Shown here: piece after piece, positions 54,751 to 63,086 of the stretch
How positions within the stretch are numbered: position 1 is the stretch's first letter
Layout of the letters: the number at the start of each line of letters is the position of its first letter
Assembly: GCA_033763735.1 (NCBI GenBank)
Contig: JANRJY010000067.1
Location: forward strand, 62,001-126,000
Reading direction: 5' to 3'
Length of the DNA stretch: 64,000 nt
Origin: JANRJY01 sp033763735
GTDB lineage: Bacteria; Bacteroidota; Bacteroidia; Cytophagales; UBA9547
Position numbers and translations under genes: made by a program
The notes under the pieces: model-generated
What the model was told of the DNA's origin: nothing
Seen by the model: only the letters and a program-made list of their open reading frames with translations
Databases searched by the model: none

Positions 54751-55973
54751 AATGTTATTGACTTTTTGTATTTATATAAATTCTCTATTTCATCAACAAT
54801 ATCGATTGCTACTTCTGATTTGGTTTTTAAACCAAATGCGATTTTGCTCTGATCATTTTTAAAAATGGTAATTTTATTAGTATCATAACCAAAAGTGGCT
54901 GCTTTATCATTCATTGAATTTAATACTACAAAATCAAAATTCTTTTTAGTTAACTTGCTTAAAGCATTTGCCTCTTCATTATTTGTTTCAAGTGCAAAAC
55001 CAATTGAAATTTGTTTATCGCTTTTTAATTTTCCAAACTCGAAGGCAATATCTACGTTTTTTGTCATTTCTAAAGCAAACGTTGAATCCGCCTTTTTTAT
55101 TTTATCTTTGTTCACTATTGCTGGTTTGTAATCCGCAACTGCCGCTGAGAAAATTGCAATTTCAGTATCCGAAAAATGTACTCTACTTTCAGCATACATT
55201 TCATCAGCTGAATTCACATTAACGATCTGCACTTCACCCTCAATTTCAATTCCATAAACTGGCCCTGAAACTATTGTTACCATTGCTCCTCTTTTTAAAA
55301 ATTCTTGTGCAATTGCATAACCCATTTTGCCGGAAGAGTGGTTTGTAATGTATCGAACCGGATCCAATGCCTCACGAGTAGGACCTGCAGTAACCAATAC
55401 TTTAACTCCTTTAAGCTGAGAATTTTGATATAATAGTTTTGAAATAATGTATTTATGAATTGTTTCCGGTTCGGCCATTCTTCCTTTACCTTCCAGGCCA
55501 CTTGCAAGCTCTCCATCGACTGCTTCTATTATTTCAACTCCTGTTGATGCTAAATAGTCCAAATTTCTAACAAATGCAGCATTCTTGTACATATCCAAAT
55601 CCATTGCCGGTGCTACAATCACCTTGCACTTTGCTGATAAATAAGTGGCAATTAATAAATTATCGCATATTGCATTTGCCATTTTGGCTATTGTGTTAGC
55701 ACTTGCAGGTGCTATTACGATTGCATCTGCCCACAATGCAAGTTCAACATGATTTTCCCATTGACCTGTTTCTTTTGAATAAAAGTTAGATAAGACTTTG
55801 TTTTTTGAGAGCGTTGCCAAAGTTAAAATAGAAACAAAATCACGAGCGGAATCGGTCATTATCACTTTCACTTCTGCACCTGCTTTTATTAGCAAACGAA
55901 CCAGAAATGGAATCTTATATGCAGCTATGCTACCGGAAACACCTATTAATATTTTTCTATTTTTCAAAATCAT
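54747..55973 (-). CDS. coaBC: Bifunctional phosphopantothenoylcysteine decarboxylase / phosphopantothenate-cysteine ligase
   Basis: A 408-residue two-domain enzyme of coenzyme A synthesis. The flavin-dependent CoaC half (1-180) starts KILIGVSGSIAAYK and keeps His75 (WENHVELALWAD). The usual catalytic Asn125 and Cys158 are Asp125 (PAMDLDMY) and Ser158 (ELASGLEGKGRM). The CoaB half has VLVTAGPTREALDPVRYITNHSSGKMG. I recall these variants as common in Bacteroidota. Co-transcribed with DUF4835. Confidence 0.95.
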   Translation of the reverse strand: MILKNRKILIGVSGSIAAYKIPFLVRLLIKAGAEVKVIMTDSARDFVSILTLATLSKNKVLSNFYSKETGQWENHVELALWADAIVIAPASANTIAKMANAICDNLLIATYLSAKCKVIVAPAMDLDMYKNAAFVRNLDYLASTGVEIIEAVDGELASGLEGKGRMAEPETIHKYIISKLLYQNSQLKGVKVLVTAGPTREALDPVRYITNHSSGKMGYAIAQEFLKRGAMVTIVSGPVYGIEIEGEVQIVNVNSADEMYAESRVHFSDTEIAIFSAAVADYKPAIVNKDKIKKADSTFALEMTKNVDIAFEFGKLKSDKQISIGFALETNNEEANALSKLTKKNFDFVVLNSMNDKAATFGYDTNKITIFKNDQSKIAFGLKTKSEVAIDIVDEIENLYKYKKSITL

Positions 55974-55984
55974 TTCAAAATGGA

Positions 55985-56013
55985 AATAAAAAAGGCTTCA
56001 AATTGAAGCCTTT
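55985..56013 (-). terminator. Terminator or attenuator between rpoZ and coaBC
   Basis: On the minus strand, stem AAAGGCTTCAA/TTGAAGCCTTT followed by TTTTTTA. It lies after the rpoZ stop and 12 bases before the coaBC start, so it may end the rpoZ transcript or attenuate coaBC. Confidence 0.75.
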
Positions 56014-56034
56014 AACAATAGTCTTTAAAAATAA

Positions 56035-56346
56035 TTATTCTGAATCGATTTTACGAAACATTATTTTATTATCTATGAACTCTTCTAATGCCGAAGTTGA
56101 AGGCTTAGGTTGTCTTTCATAGAATTTTGATATTTCAATTTGTTCTCTGTTCTCAAAAATTTCTTCTAAATTATCCACAGTTGAAGCAAAGTCGGCCAAC
56201 TTATTGCTAAGTTCTTCCTTTTGTTTTACAGCAATTTGTCTGGCCCTTTTAGAAATTATGATTACAGATTCATATATGTTTCCCGTAGGTGCAGCTATTT
56301 CTGCTGTATTTCTTGTAATTATAGTGTTTGTGATTGGCGATGCCAT
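56035..56346 (-). CDS. rpoZ: RNA polymerase omega subunit, Bacteroidota type
   Basis: A 103-residue protein. The omega motif is NIYESVIIISKRARQIAVKQKEEL near residue 23, and the tail ISKFYERQPKPSTSALEEFI is characteristic of the phylum's version. It stabilises the beta' subunit. The rpoZ-coaBC-DUF4835 order is a recurring Bacteroidota cluster. Confidence 0.9.
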   Translation of the reverse strand: MASPITNTIITRNTAEIAAPTGNIYESVIIISKRARQIAVKQKEELSNKLADFASTVDNLEEIFENREQIEISKFYERQPKPSTSALEEFIDNKIMFRKIDSE

Positions 56347-56408
56347 ATAATATTTTTTTTAGGGTCGCAAATATAAATAAAATAAATCAATTCAAAGTGA
56401 ATTGGTAA

Positions 56409-57119
56409 TTATTGTTTGGTAACAGGTTCAAAATGATTAAAAACGACTGTTGTTACAGTACCCTCTCCAAGTTTTGAAGTGATGGTAACCGTGCCATTAA
56501 GTTTTTCAATAGATTTTTTAACGATATATAATCCAAGCCCATTTCCACCTGAGTTATCTGTGGCTCGAAAAAACATTTCAAATACTTTTTCATTCAAATT
56601 ATCTTCTATTCCTATGCCATTATCTTCAAACTCAACAATTGTTTTTTTGTCTTTAGATTTAATTTTAATCTTCAAATAAGATTGTGGTTTAGAACTATCA
56701 GAATATTTTATTGAGTTCTCGATAATATTTTGGAAAATGGAATACAACATCATTGAGTCAGAATAAAATGGTTCTGATTCTTGAATGTTAATATTTATAT
56801 CTATGTCTTTGAAATTTGGAATAAATTGTAAACTATTAAGTATATCGTCTAATAATTCTTGAAAATTTATCCTTTCCTGATCCGCATCTTTGATTGTGAT
56901 TTTTGTAACATTTAGCAAATCGCTCACAAATGCATGAAGCTTTTCTGTACTCGATTTAATTCTCTTCAAATACATTTTAGCATTTTCATCACTTATTTCC
57001 ATCAAACCCACATTTGCAAGTCCAACTATTGAACTTAATGGGCCTTTGATATCATGCGTAACTTTATATAAAAGTATGTTTAAATCTTTTTCAGATATTT
57101 TTTCTTCTTCTTTTTCCAA
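56409..57119 (-). CDS. Soluble sensor histidine kinase without sensor domain
   Basis: A 236-residue kinase: phosphoacceptor His22 in KVTHDIKGPLSS, dimerisation helices to about 75, N-box NIIENSIKYSD, G1 box DNGIGIED and G2 box GGNGLGLYIVKKS. No input domain or membrane segment. The start is a TTG; no ATG exists between it and an upstream in-frame TGA, so the N-terminus may have been lost by truncation. No partner regulator is adjacent. Confidence 0.85.
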   Translation of the reverse strand: MEKEEEKISEKDLNILLYKVTHDIKGPLSSIVGLANVGLMEISDENAKMYLKRIKSSTEKLHAFVSDLLNVTKITIKDADQERINFQELLDDILNSLQFIPNFKDIDININIQESEPFYSDSMMLYSIFQNIIENSIKYSDSSKPQSYLKIKIKSKDKKTIVEFEDNGIGIEDNLNEKVFEMFFRATDNSGGNGLGLYIVKKSIEKLNGTVTITSKLGEGTVTTVVFNHFEPVTKQ

Positions 57120-57180
57120 GTCAATTAGTATTTCTTTTCAAATATATATTGAGGAATATTCTTTAACGAATTAAAATAAA

Positions 57181-57206
57181 AAAAGGCACATAAATGTGCC
57201 TTTTTT
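57181..57206. terminator. Bidirectional terminator
   Basis: Stem GGCACAT/ATGTGCC with A-run on the left and T-run on the right, placed just beyond the end of the outer-membrane gene on the minus strand. Confidence 0.85.
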
Positions 57207-57228
57207 AAACTAATTAAAAGATTTTGTA

Positions 57229-57852
57229 TTAAAAACCAATTTTATATCCAAGGTTAACATATACTTCACTTATGAAATATACTGTTTTTTCGTATGATGT
57301 TAAAGCATATAATCTTGGATTGATTCCTCCTTCAGCAAACAAACGACCGGGACCCACAGCAAAATCACCTCCGAAATTTGTTACTAAATAAATACCTCTC
57401 CAAGTTCCCATTTTGTAATCTGAAGTAAATTGATTTGAACGATTCCAACCAAAACCTAAACCCGCTCCGGCATACATTCCAAAGGCTGCATCGTTTCCAC
57501 CTAATATATAATAGCGACCTATTAGATTGAAATTGTGTAAATGTGTCTGAGTTTTAAGATTATCCAAACCTTTAGTTTCAGGTATTGGTTGAATTACACC
57601 ATTACTATTGGTATACAAATTATTTCTACTTTCGCTAAAAGAGTATTGATAACCAAAGTTTACACTAATTTTATTGGATACAAAGTACTCAAATGATAAA
57701 CCACCACCCCAATTTGGAACATTAGCATGTTGCATGTTTCCTGAAACTCCAAGAAACATTTTTTTGCCTTCACCACCGGAGGCTGTTTCCTGAGCCATTG
57801 ATAAAGTGATAGAACAAATTAAAGAAGTAATAATAAGGAATGCCTTTTTCAT
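57229..57852 (-). CDS. Outer-membrane beta-barrel protein
   Basis: A 207-residue protein with signal peptide (MKKAFLIITSLICSITLSMAQ) and amphipathic strands with many Gly, Tyr and Phe residues (GVSGNMQHANVPNWGGGLSFEYF, ending EVYVNLGYKIGF), as in eight-strand OmpA/OprF-like or porin-family barrels. Function unknown. Divergent from the lipoprotein gene at 58152. Confidence 0.85.
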   Translation of the reverse strand: MKKAFLIITSLICSITLSMAQETASGGEGKKMFLGVSGNMQHANVPNWGGGLSFEYFVSNKISVNFGYQYSFSESRNNLYTNSNGVIQPIPETKGLDNLKTQTHLHNFNLIGRYYILGGNDAAFGMYAGAGLGFGWNRSNQFTSDYKMGTWRGIYLVTNFGGDFAVGPGRLFAEGGINPRLYALTSYEKTVYFISEVYVNLGYKIGF

Positions 57853-58151
57853 AATTTTTTATGTTTTGGTTTTGATGTAATAATGCGCAAATCAGTTAAA
57901 AAAAAACGAGAAGTCCAAAAGAGTGTTTAAAATAAAAGTGCAATAATTTATTAACAATTTCTTAAAATAAGAATATATGAACTTGTTTTTGTTATAATTA
58001 GGTGCAAACGAGGCAATTAGCAATATTTAACACTTAACATAAATTTAACATCGCATTTTTATCTATAAAAAAGTATTGAAACATATTTGGCTATCAAAAA
58101 TGTTTTATGTAGAATTGCAACGTTTTGTAACTAACCCAAATTAAAAACGAC
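57853..58151. other. Divergent intergenic region
   Basis: About 300 bases, AT-rich, between the divergent outer-membrane and lipoprotein genes. It contains a promoter candidate on the plus strand (listed separately). I see no small gene or RNA in it. Confidence 0.5.
58086..58117 (+). promoter_or_regulatory. Candidate promoter of the 554-aa lipoprotein gene
   Basis: TTTG at 58086-58089, 20 bases, TAGAATTG at 58110-58117: seven of eight bases fit TAnnTTTG. The ATG is 35 bases downstream. Confidence 0.4.
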
Positions 58152-59816
58152 ATGAAAAAAATCTTATTATCAATTGCAACTATCGTTTCAATGATTGCAA
58201 TCAACTCTTGTAACCAAAGAGATGTAGTAACCCCGGCTGTGGTTCAAGATAGCCAACAAGTAGGTAGAGGAATTCGTACTTTCAATTTCTCAGTACTTGT
58301 ATTATCTAATATTGCTAGAGGTGCTAAACAAGAAGCAGTTTCTGGTGCAGTAGTAACTGCGTCTAACGGAACATCAATACAAACCGTAACTACAGGAGCT
58401 GATGGTATTGCTTACTTTACCAACTTAAATGAAGGAAATGTAGAATGGAATATCAATGCTGGAACTACAAGCGGATTAGCTCAAGTATCTGGTACTACAA
58501 AGTTAGAAGCCAATTCTGCTTTTTTTGATAAATCCAATAATAGTAATCAAATAGGTCTAATTTCACATACTGTTAAGTTACCTACATTGAATGCTAATAT
58601 TAAAGGTTTTATTGTGGCTGATGATGATTTTAATGTTACAACTAATCCAACTCCAGTTGCTGGCGCAAACGTTAGATTATTTTATAAATCAACTAACCAA
58701 ACTGATAAAGGTATTGCAGGTACTCCAACTGACGGTAATTTCTACTATCCAGAGCCTAATTTCTATCAAATCGCTACAGGTACTGATGGAACATTCTCAT
58801 TTGCTAATGTTCCTTCATTAAACAACATTAATAATGAATTAAATGCGATTCTACAAATTGATTATTATAAAGTAAATAATGGACTTGTTATATCATTCAC
58901 AGGTTCTTTTACTGTTGATATGTCAAATTCTGCTGCTAAAACAATTGATTTAGGACAATTATTAGTAACTCCAAAACTTAACAATACAGCTACAATCACT
59001 GGTTTAATATTTGGTGATTTTGGATTTGCTAATAAATTTACTGTAGCAACATCTACTAATTTGGGTGGTGCAGCTAATCCTTCTAGATATTTACTTGGTC
59101 TTGCTGGCGTTAATACTGTAAATGGTATAATTTCTTTAACAGCAAGCAATGGAAGTTTTGGTCCATTTGTTGCAAATGTTGTATCATCTGCAGGTTCATT
59201 AATCGGCACACAAATTGCTGGTGTTAACGGCATTGGAAACGTTGGAATTACCTCTGAAGCTACAGTAGCTGGAACAGTATTTGCAACAGGAGGTACAATC
59301 ACTGGTATTGGACTTGTTTCAGGAACAAACACTATATTAGGAGTTGTTCGTAGAGACGTAACCACAGGTAATTTAACTACTGTTTTTGGTAATAACATGT
59401 CATTCGGAGATTTCTTCACAAATCCAGGATTTTCTGCTAATGATATCATTAACAAAAATACTATTGGTGGAAGTTTAGCTCAATCATATGTAATTACGAA
59501 TGGTTCTTTGGTTGCAGCTCCTGCATTACCAGCTCCAACTACATTCACTAAATCTGGAATAACTGTTATTTTGAAAACCACAGGTATACCTGGATTTCAA
59601 GGAAACAAAACATTCAGCGTAAATACTGCAGCTGATGGAACTTATACTTTCGCTAACATTCCTGAAGCTACTTATGACATAAGCATTTTGTTCCAAACTA
59701 AATTTACTCGTCCGGATGGTTATTCTCAAACTGTTGACTTTACTATTCCTGCTCAAACTGCTGTAGGAACTGCTAATAAAGTTACAGATAAAGCTCCTAT
59801 CTTGGCTACTTACTAA
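58152..59816 (+). CDS. Large lipoprotein with carboxypeptidase-like beta domains
   Basis: A 554-residue lipoprotein (MKKILLSIATIVSMIAINSC, Cys20). At least three stretches follow the CarboxypepD_reg/SpaA-like pattern: VSGAVVTASNGTSIQTVTTGADGIAYF near 65-90, VAGANVRLFYK...DGTFSFANVPSL near 168-215, and ITVILKTTG...DGTYTFANIPEATYDI near 470-510. The middle (about 260-430) is Gly/Thr/Val-rich and may be a beta-helix or Ig series. Likely surface-exposed. Strong terminator follows. Function unknown. Confidence 0.75.
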   Translation: MKKILLSIATIVSMIAINSCNQRDVVTPAVVQDSQQVGRGIRTFNFSVLVLSNIARGAKQEAVSGAVVTASNGTSIQTVTTGADGIAYFTNLNEGNVEWNINAGTTSGLAQVSGTTKLEANSAFFDKSNNSNQIGLISHTVKLPTLNANIKGFIVADDDFNVTTNPTPVAGANVRLFYKSTNQTDKGIAGTPTDGNFYYPEPNFYQIATGTDGTFSFANVPSLNNINNELNAILQIDYYKVNNGLVISFTGSFTVDMSNSAAKTIDLGQLLVTPKLNNTATITGLIFGDFGFANKFTVATSTNLGGAANPSRYLLGLAGVNTVNGIISLTASNGSFGPFVANVVSSAGSLIGTQIAGVNGIGNVGITSEATVAGTVFATGGTITGIGLVSGTNTILGVVRRDVTTGNLTTVFGNNMSFGDFFTNPGFSANDIINKNTIGGSLAQSYVITNGSLVAAPALPAPTTFTKSGITVILKTTGIPGFQGNKTFSVNTAADGTYTFANIPEATYDISILFQTKFTRPDGYSQTVDFTIPAQTAVGTANKVTDKAPILATY

Positions 59817-59850
59817 TTATTGTTAGTTCATTTATTAAATAAACTAATAA

Positions 59851-59886
59851 AAAAAAGCGACCTCAAATTGAGGTCGCTTTTTTTTT
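59851..59886 (+). terminator. Strong rho-independent terminator
   Basis: Stem AAGCGACCTCAA/TTGAGGTCGCTT followed by nine T residues, 35 bases after the large lipoprotein gene. Confidence 0.9.
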
Positions 59887-59887
59887 G

Positions 59888-59928
59888 ACCTCACCCCTAG
59901 CCCCTCTCCAATAAGGGAGAGGGGTAAC
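59888..59928. repeat. GC-rich palindromic element (REP-like)
   Basis: CCCCTCTCC (59901-59909) pairs exactly with GGAGAGGGG (59916-59924) across a six-base loop, preceded by CCTCACCCCTAG. The GC-rich block stands out from the AT-rich surroundings and resembles dispersed intergenic palindromes in many bacteria. It lies just after a terminator. Confidence 0.5.
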
Positions 59929-60020
59929 TTATAGTCTAACCATATAATGTCTTTATTGGCTATTAATAAAACCTTCATAAAATTATTTTGGTTCTAAAAT
60001 CCTGACTGGTCTTTTTTTAA

Positions 60021-60056
60021 ATAAGACAACTTTTTGAAAGTTGTCTTATCTTTTTG
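60021..60056 (+). terminator. Terminator-like hairpin, first of twin GACAACTT hairpins
   Basis: ATAAGACAAC (60021-60030) pairs with GTTGTCTTAT (60040-60049), followed by CTTTTTG. Its core stem recurs in the hairpin at 60092-60112. Confidence 0.5.
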
Positions 60057-60091
60057 TTTTTTTTGTCCTAAAATGTGCAATCATTAAAATT

Positions 60092-60112
60092 GACAACTTA
60101 TTAAAAGTTGTC
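60092..60112. repeat. Second GACAACTT hairpin
   Basis: GACAACTT (60092-60099) pairs with AAGTTGTC (60105-60112). No T-run follows. It shares the stem of the hairpin 67 bases upstream and lies about 60 bases before the coiled-coil gene. Confidence 0.4.
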
Positions 60113-60170
60113 TAATCTGCATTGGGAAATATATTTTGCATTTGTATCTTTGGCTTTGATTAAATCCTGT

Positions 60171-60527
60171 ATGAAAAGTTTTGAATTTACTGCTATTAAA
60201 ATTTTTGAGAAATACAATTTCAGTAGGGAAGATGCAGAAGCATTAGTAGAAACTATTAAGGAAGCAAAATCAGATGAAACAGCTACTAAAACAGATATTC
60301 AGTTGATTATTGCAGATATGCACAGAATGGAGTCAAGTGCTAAATCAGATATTATTAAACTTGAAAAAGAAATTGCTAACATAAACAAAGAAATTGCTGA
60401 CATTAAAAAAGATATACGCTTATTAGATGTTAAAATAGAATCAGTCAAGAATCAAATAATACTGTGGGTGTTTTCAATTATGTTCGGAATGGCTGGTTTA
60501 ATTATTGGTGTGTTGAAATTTACTTAA
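60171..60527 (+). CDS. Coiled-coil protein with C-terminal membrane anchor (DUF1640-like)
   Basis: Start set at the ATG at 60171 (118 residues); the longer frame from 60108 runs into a hairpin. N-terminal FEFTAIKIFEKYNFSREDAEALVETIKEA is followed by a coiled coil (about 40-92, repeated EKEIANINKEIADIKKDI) and one membrane helix (ILWVFSIMFGMAGLIIGVL). This is the layout of DUF1640/CCDC90-like proteins. Role unknown. Confidence 0.75.
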   Translation: MKSFEFTAIKIFEKYNFSREDAEALVETIKEAKSDETATKTDIQLIIADMHRMESSAKSDIIKLEKEIANINKEIADIKKDIRLLDVKIESVKNQIILWVFSIMFGMAGLIIGVLKFT

Positions 60528-60543
60528 GAACAATGATTTGATT

Positions 60544-60585
60544 AAGACTTTCCAAGTTTATAAAACTTGGAAGGTCTTTTCTTTT
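60544..60585 (+). terminator. Terminator after the coiled-coil gene
   Basis: AAGACTTTCCAAGTTT pairs with AAACTTGGAAGGTCTT, followed by TTCTTTTT. It lies upstream of the chosen start of the phosphoesterase gene, arguing against a start at 60538. Confidence 0.75.
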
Positions 60586-60612
60586 TATATTGCGTCCTTA
60601 AATCCTAACGCT

Positions 60613-61896
60613 TTGTCACCAACCACCTTCCTTATTCGAATTGGAATACTTTCCTTGTTTTTAATATTAATTGATCTTTATACTTTTAACGGTCTTAAGT
60701 CGGTAACCAATTCTATTGAAACCCCATTCATACGCCAAGCAATTCATATTGTATTTTGGACAATAACAATACTCTATTTTTCGGCAATAGTGTTTGGAGT
60801 ATTGAATTTTAACCCAATGAATGGACCCAGAGGAATAAATTTCAAAATCATTACTATAGGGTTGGTTTTACTTTGGTTACCAAAGATTGTATTTTGTTTA
60901 TTTCTTATTGGAGAGGATATTTTTAGAATATTTAATGCACTTTTTGTGTTTACTTTCGACAAATTTGGTTGGGAGGCCAAAGGAAATGCCAATTATTTCC
61001 CGGAAAGAAGAAAAATAGTAAGCCAAATTGGACTTGCAATAGCATCAATTCCATTTGCAAGTGTTTTATATGGAGTAACTAAAGGTAAATACAACTTTGT
61101 TATACGTGAGGTGGAACTGACATTCAAAGAGCTCCCATGGAGTTTTGACGGACTTACTATTACTCAAATTTCTGATGTGCATTCTGGGAGTTTTGATGAT
61201 GCTGCAGAAGTAAAGAGAGGAGTGGAATTAATAAATGCTCAAAAATCTGATATTGTGGTATTTACAGGCGATTTAGTGAATAACATAGCTAGTGAATTCC
61301 ACCCATGGATTGATATTTTTAAAACTATTGAAGCCCCTTTGGGTAAATATTCTATTACTGGGAATCATGATTATGGTGAGTACGTACCATGGCCTAGTGA
61401 AGAAGCGAGGAATAAGAACTTTGAAGCTCTGCTTGATAATCATAGCAAAATTGGATTTAAAATACTAATGAACGAGAACGTAGTATTTACCCGTAATTCA
61501 GAACAATTGGCACTGGTAGGTATTGAAAATTGGGGACTTCCTCCATTCCCTCAAAAAGGTGATATTAATAAAGCCATTAATGGATTGGAAAAAGAAACAT
61601 TTAAAGTACTTCTTTCTCACGATCCATCGCACTGGGATGCGCAAGTGTTGGTTCATCCAAGCAATTTTCATCTAACACTTTCCGGACATACTCATGGAAT
61701 GCAATTTGGTATCGAGATTCCCGGTTTTTTTAAATGGAGCCCTGTTAAATTCAAATATCCTCGTTGGGCAGGATTATATAAAGAAAAAGGAACTTTTCTT
61801 TATGTTAACAGAGGGTTTGGCTTTATAGGATTTCCCGGTAGAGTGGGAATATGGCCTGAAATCACTAAAATCACATTGCGTAGCGCAATGGCTTAA
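60613..61896 (+). CDS. YkuE-like membrane metallophosphoesterase
   Basis: No ATG precedes the first membrane helix. The TTG at 60613 (427 residues) is preferred because the frame from 60538 would translate through a terminator stem. Four hydrophobic helices lie in the first 150 residues. The catalytic motifs are in order: ITQISDVHSG, VVFTGDLVNN, SITGNHDYG, LLSHDPSHWD and LTLSGHTHGMQFG. Relatives hydrolyse phosphoesters, possibly lipid-linked (UDP-diacylglucosamine hydrolase-like). Substrate unknown. Confidence 0.9.
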   Translation: MSPTTFLIRIGILSLFLILIDLYTFNGLKSVTNSIETPFIRQAIHIVFWTITILYFSAIVFGVLNFNPMNGPRGINFKIITIGLVLLWLPKIVFCLFLIGEDIFRIFNALFVFTFDKFGWEAKGNANYFPERRKIVSQIGLAIASIPFASVLYGVTKGKYNFVIREVELTFKELPWSFDGLTITQISDVHSGSFDDAAEVKRGVELINAQKSDIVVFTGDLVNNIASEFHPWIDIFKTIEAPLGKYSITGNHDYGEYVPWPSEEARNKNFEALLDNHSKIGFKILMNENVVFTRNSEQLALVGIENWGLPPFPQKGDINKAINGLEKETFKVLLSHDPSHWDAQVLVHPSNFHLTLSGHTHGMQFGIEIPGFFKWSPVKFKYPRWAGLYKEKGTFLYVNRGFGFIGFPGRVGIWPEITKITLRSAMA

Positions 61897-62106
61897 AATA
61901 TAAAAACTTCAAGTTAATTACATTACTCTCTAAAGCTTTCAGAAAGAAGGGAAAAAACCTCATCATATGTCCTACTCCTTCAGAGAAGGACTTTTTGTGC
62001 CTTATTCCAGCATGGATTGATGTAGAAGACAAGACAAAGTTTCAATTACATAAATGGGTTATTAAAACTATGCTATAAAAAAATCAAAGTAAGCAAAACT
62101 GTTAGA

Positions 62107-62988
62107 TTAATGTAGCGTAACTGGTTCGTTATGACCAGAAGCAATTCTCTTCAAACGCATGGATTCCGAACGATACTTTGGAACAAATATGCTTAAAACA
62201 TAGGTCTTGAATATATAACCCCAAAAACTTTTTTCAATTAAATCAGGTGCAATATTTTTTTCTATTTCTTTATGATATTGAGGTAATTCACTCCAGTGTA
62301 TATTAGCTTTTTCATGATGCATGGTATGATATCCATTATTGAACAAAAAAGCATTTACCCACATGAAATTGCGAGAGTGGTTCCAACGTGATTCCTCATC
62401 GGCATGAACATGTTGTACATAATTAAAAACAAATACTGAGAATCCTGATACTTGTTGCGGAATAACTACGTAAAGTAATGCTTTTTGCCAATCCAAAATT
62501 AAAAAAGTCGCTACCCAAGAAATCAAAACAAAAACCTGAGTCAAGTATTCATAAAACTTTGGTCTATCATCTGCCCATAATTGTTTCATGTAAGGGATAA
62601 TACTTTGTGTCATTTGGTGATATCCACTGATACTTGGATAAGAAAGCACTGAGAATATATTATTGTTTTCGGTATGACGATAAGTAATAGAACTATCACC
62701 TTCTTTATTGTTATAACGGTGATGATTACGATTATGCGTAGGTATCCATGTAAAAACCGGAACACCATAAAATACAGTTAACCACCAATCAGTGAACACA
62801 TTAAGAACTTTGTTTTTCCAAATATTGATATGATTGTGATTGTGTGTCATAACAGAAACCGCAACCGAAAAATGTAGATAAATAATATAAATCCAAACAT
62901 TAAACCCATATATCCATTGGTATGCAAATAAACAGGATGTTGCAATCATATAAGCAACGGCTCTCAAATCAGCTTTGTATTTTAACAT
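62107..62988 (-). CDS. Membrane fatty acid desaturase
   Basis: A 293-residue membrane desaturase. Three histidine boxes bind the di-iron centre: HNHNH (49-53), HNRNHH (85-90) and HTMHH near 240. Four hydrophobic stretches (about 10-30, 32-48, 65-80, 150-185) give the usual topology. It probably introduces a double bond in acyl chains or a carotenoid or sphingolipid substrate. A palindrome lies just upstream. Confidence 0.9.
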   Translation of the reverse strand: MLKYKADLRAVAYMIATSCLFAYQWIYGFNVWIYIIYLHFSVAVSVMTHNHNHINIWKNKVLNVFTDWWLTVFYGVPVFTWIPTHNRNHHRYNNKEGDSSITYRHTENNNIFSVLSYPSISGYHQMTQSIIPYMKQLWADDRPKFYEYLTQVFVLISWVATFLILDWQKALLYVVIPQQVSGFSVFVFNYVQHVHADEESRWNHSRNFMWVNAFLFNNGYHTMHHEKANIHWSELPQYHKEIEKNIAPDLIEKSFWGYIFKTYVLSIFVPKYRSESMRLKRIASGHNEPVTLH

Positions 62989-62996
62989 ACTCTAAT

Positions 62997-63019
62997 CTTT
63001 GTTAAATTTTATAACAAAG
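62997..63019. promoter_or_regulatory. Palindrome upstream of the desaturase gene
   Basis: CTTTGTTA (62997-63004) and TAACAAAG (63012-63019) form an eight-base inverted repeat separated by seven bases, ending nine bases before the desaturase ATG. It could be an operator or an mRNA hairpin; no regulator is identified. Confidence 0.3.
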
Positions 63020-63086
63020 GTAACAACATACTCAACAAATTGTATGTATTAAAGTCATTTTATATTTATATTGAAGTGACAAAAAA

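Noticed and set aside
58865..59455. 196-codon frame on the minus strand inside the 554-residue lipoprotein gene
   Set aside because: Proline/valine-rich mirror of a Gly/Thr-rich repeat-containing gene; no start context or domain.
61961..62000. Hairpin TCCTT/AAGGA followed by CTTTTT between the phosphoesterase and desaturase genes
   Set aside because: The stem is only five base pairs and has an overlapping alternative pairing; too weak to call as a terminator.
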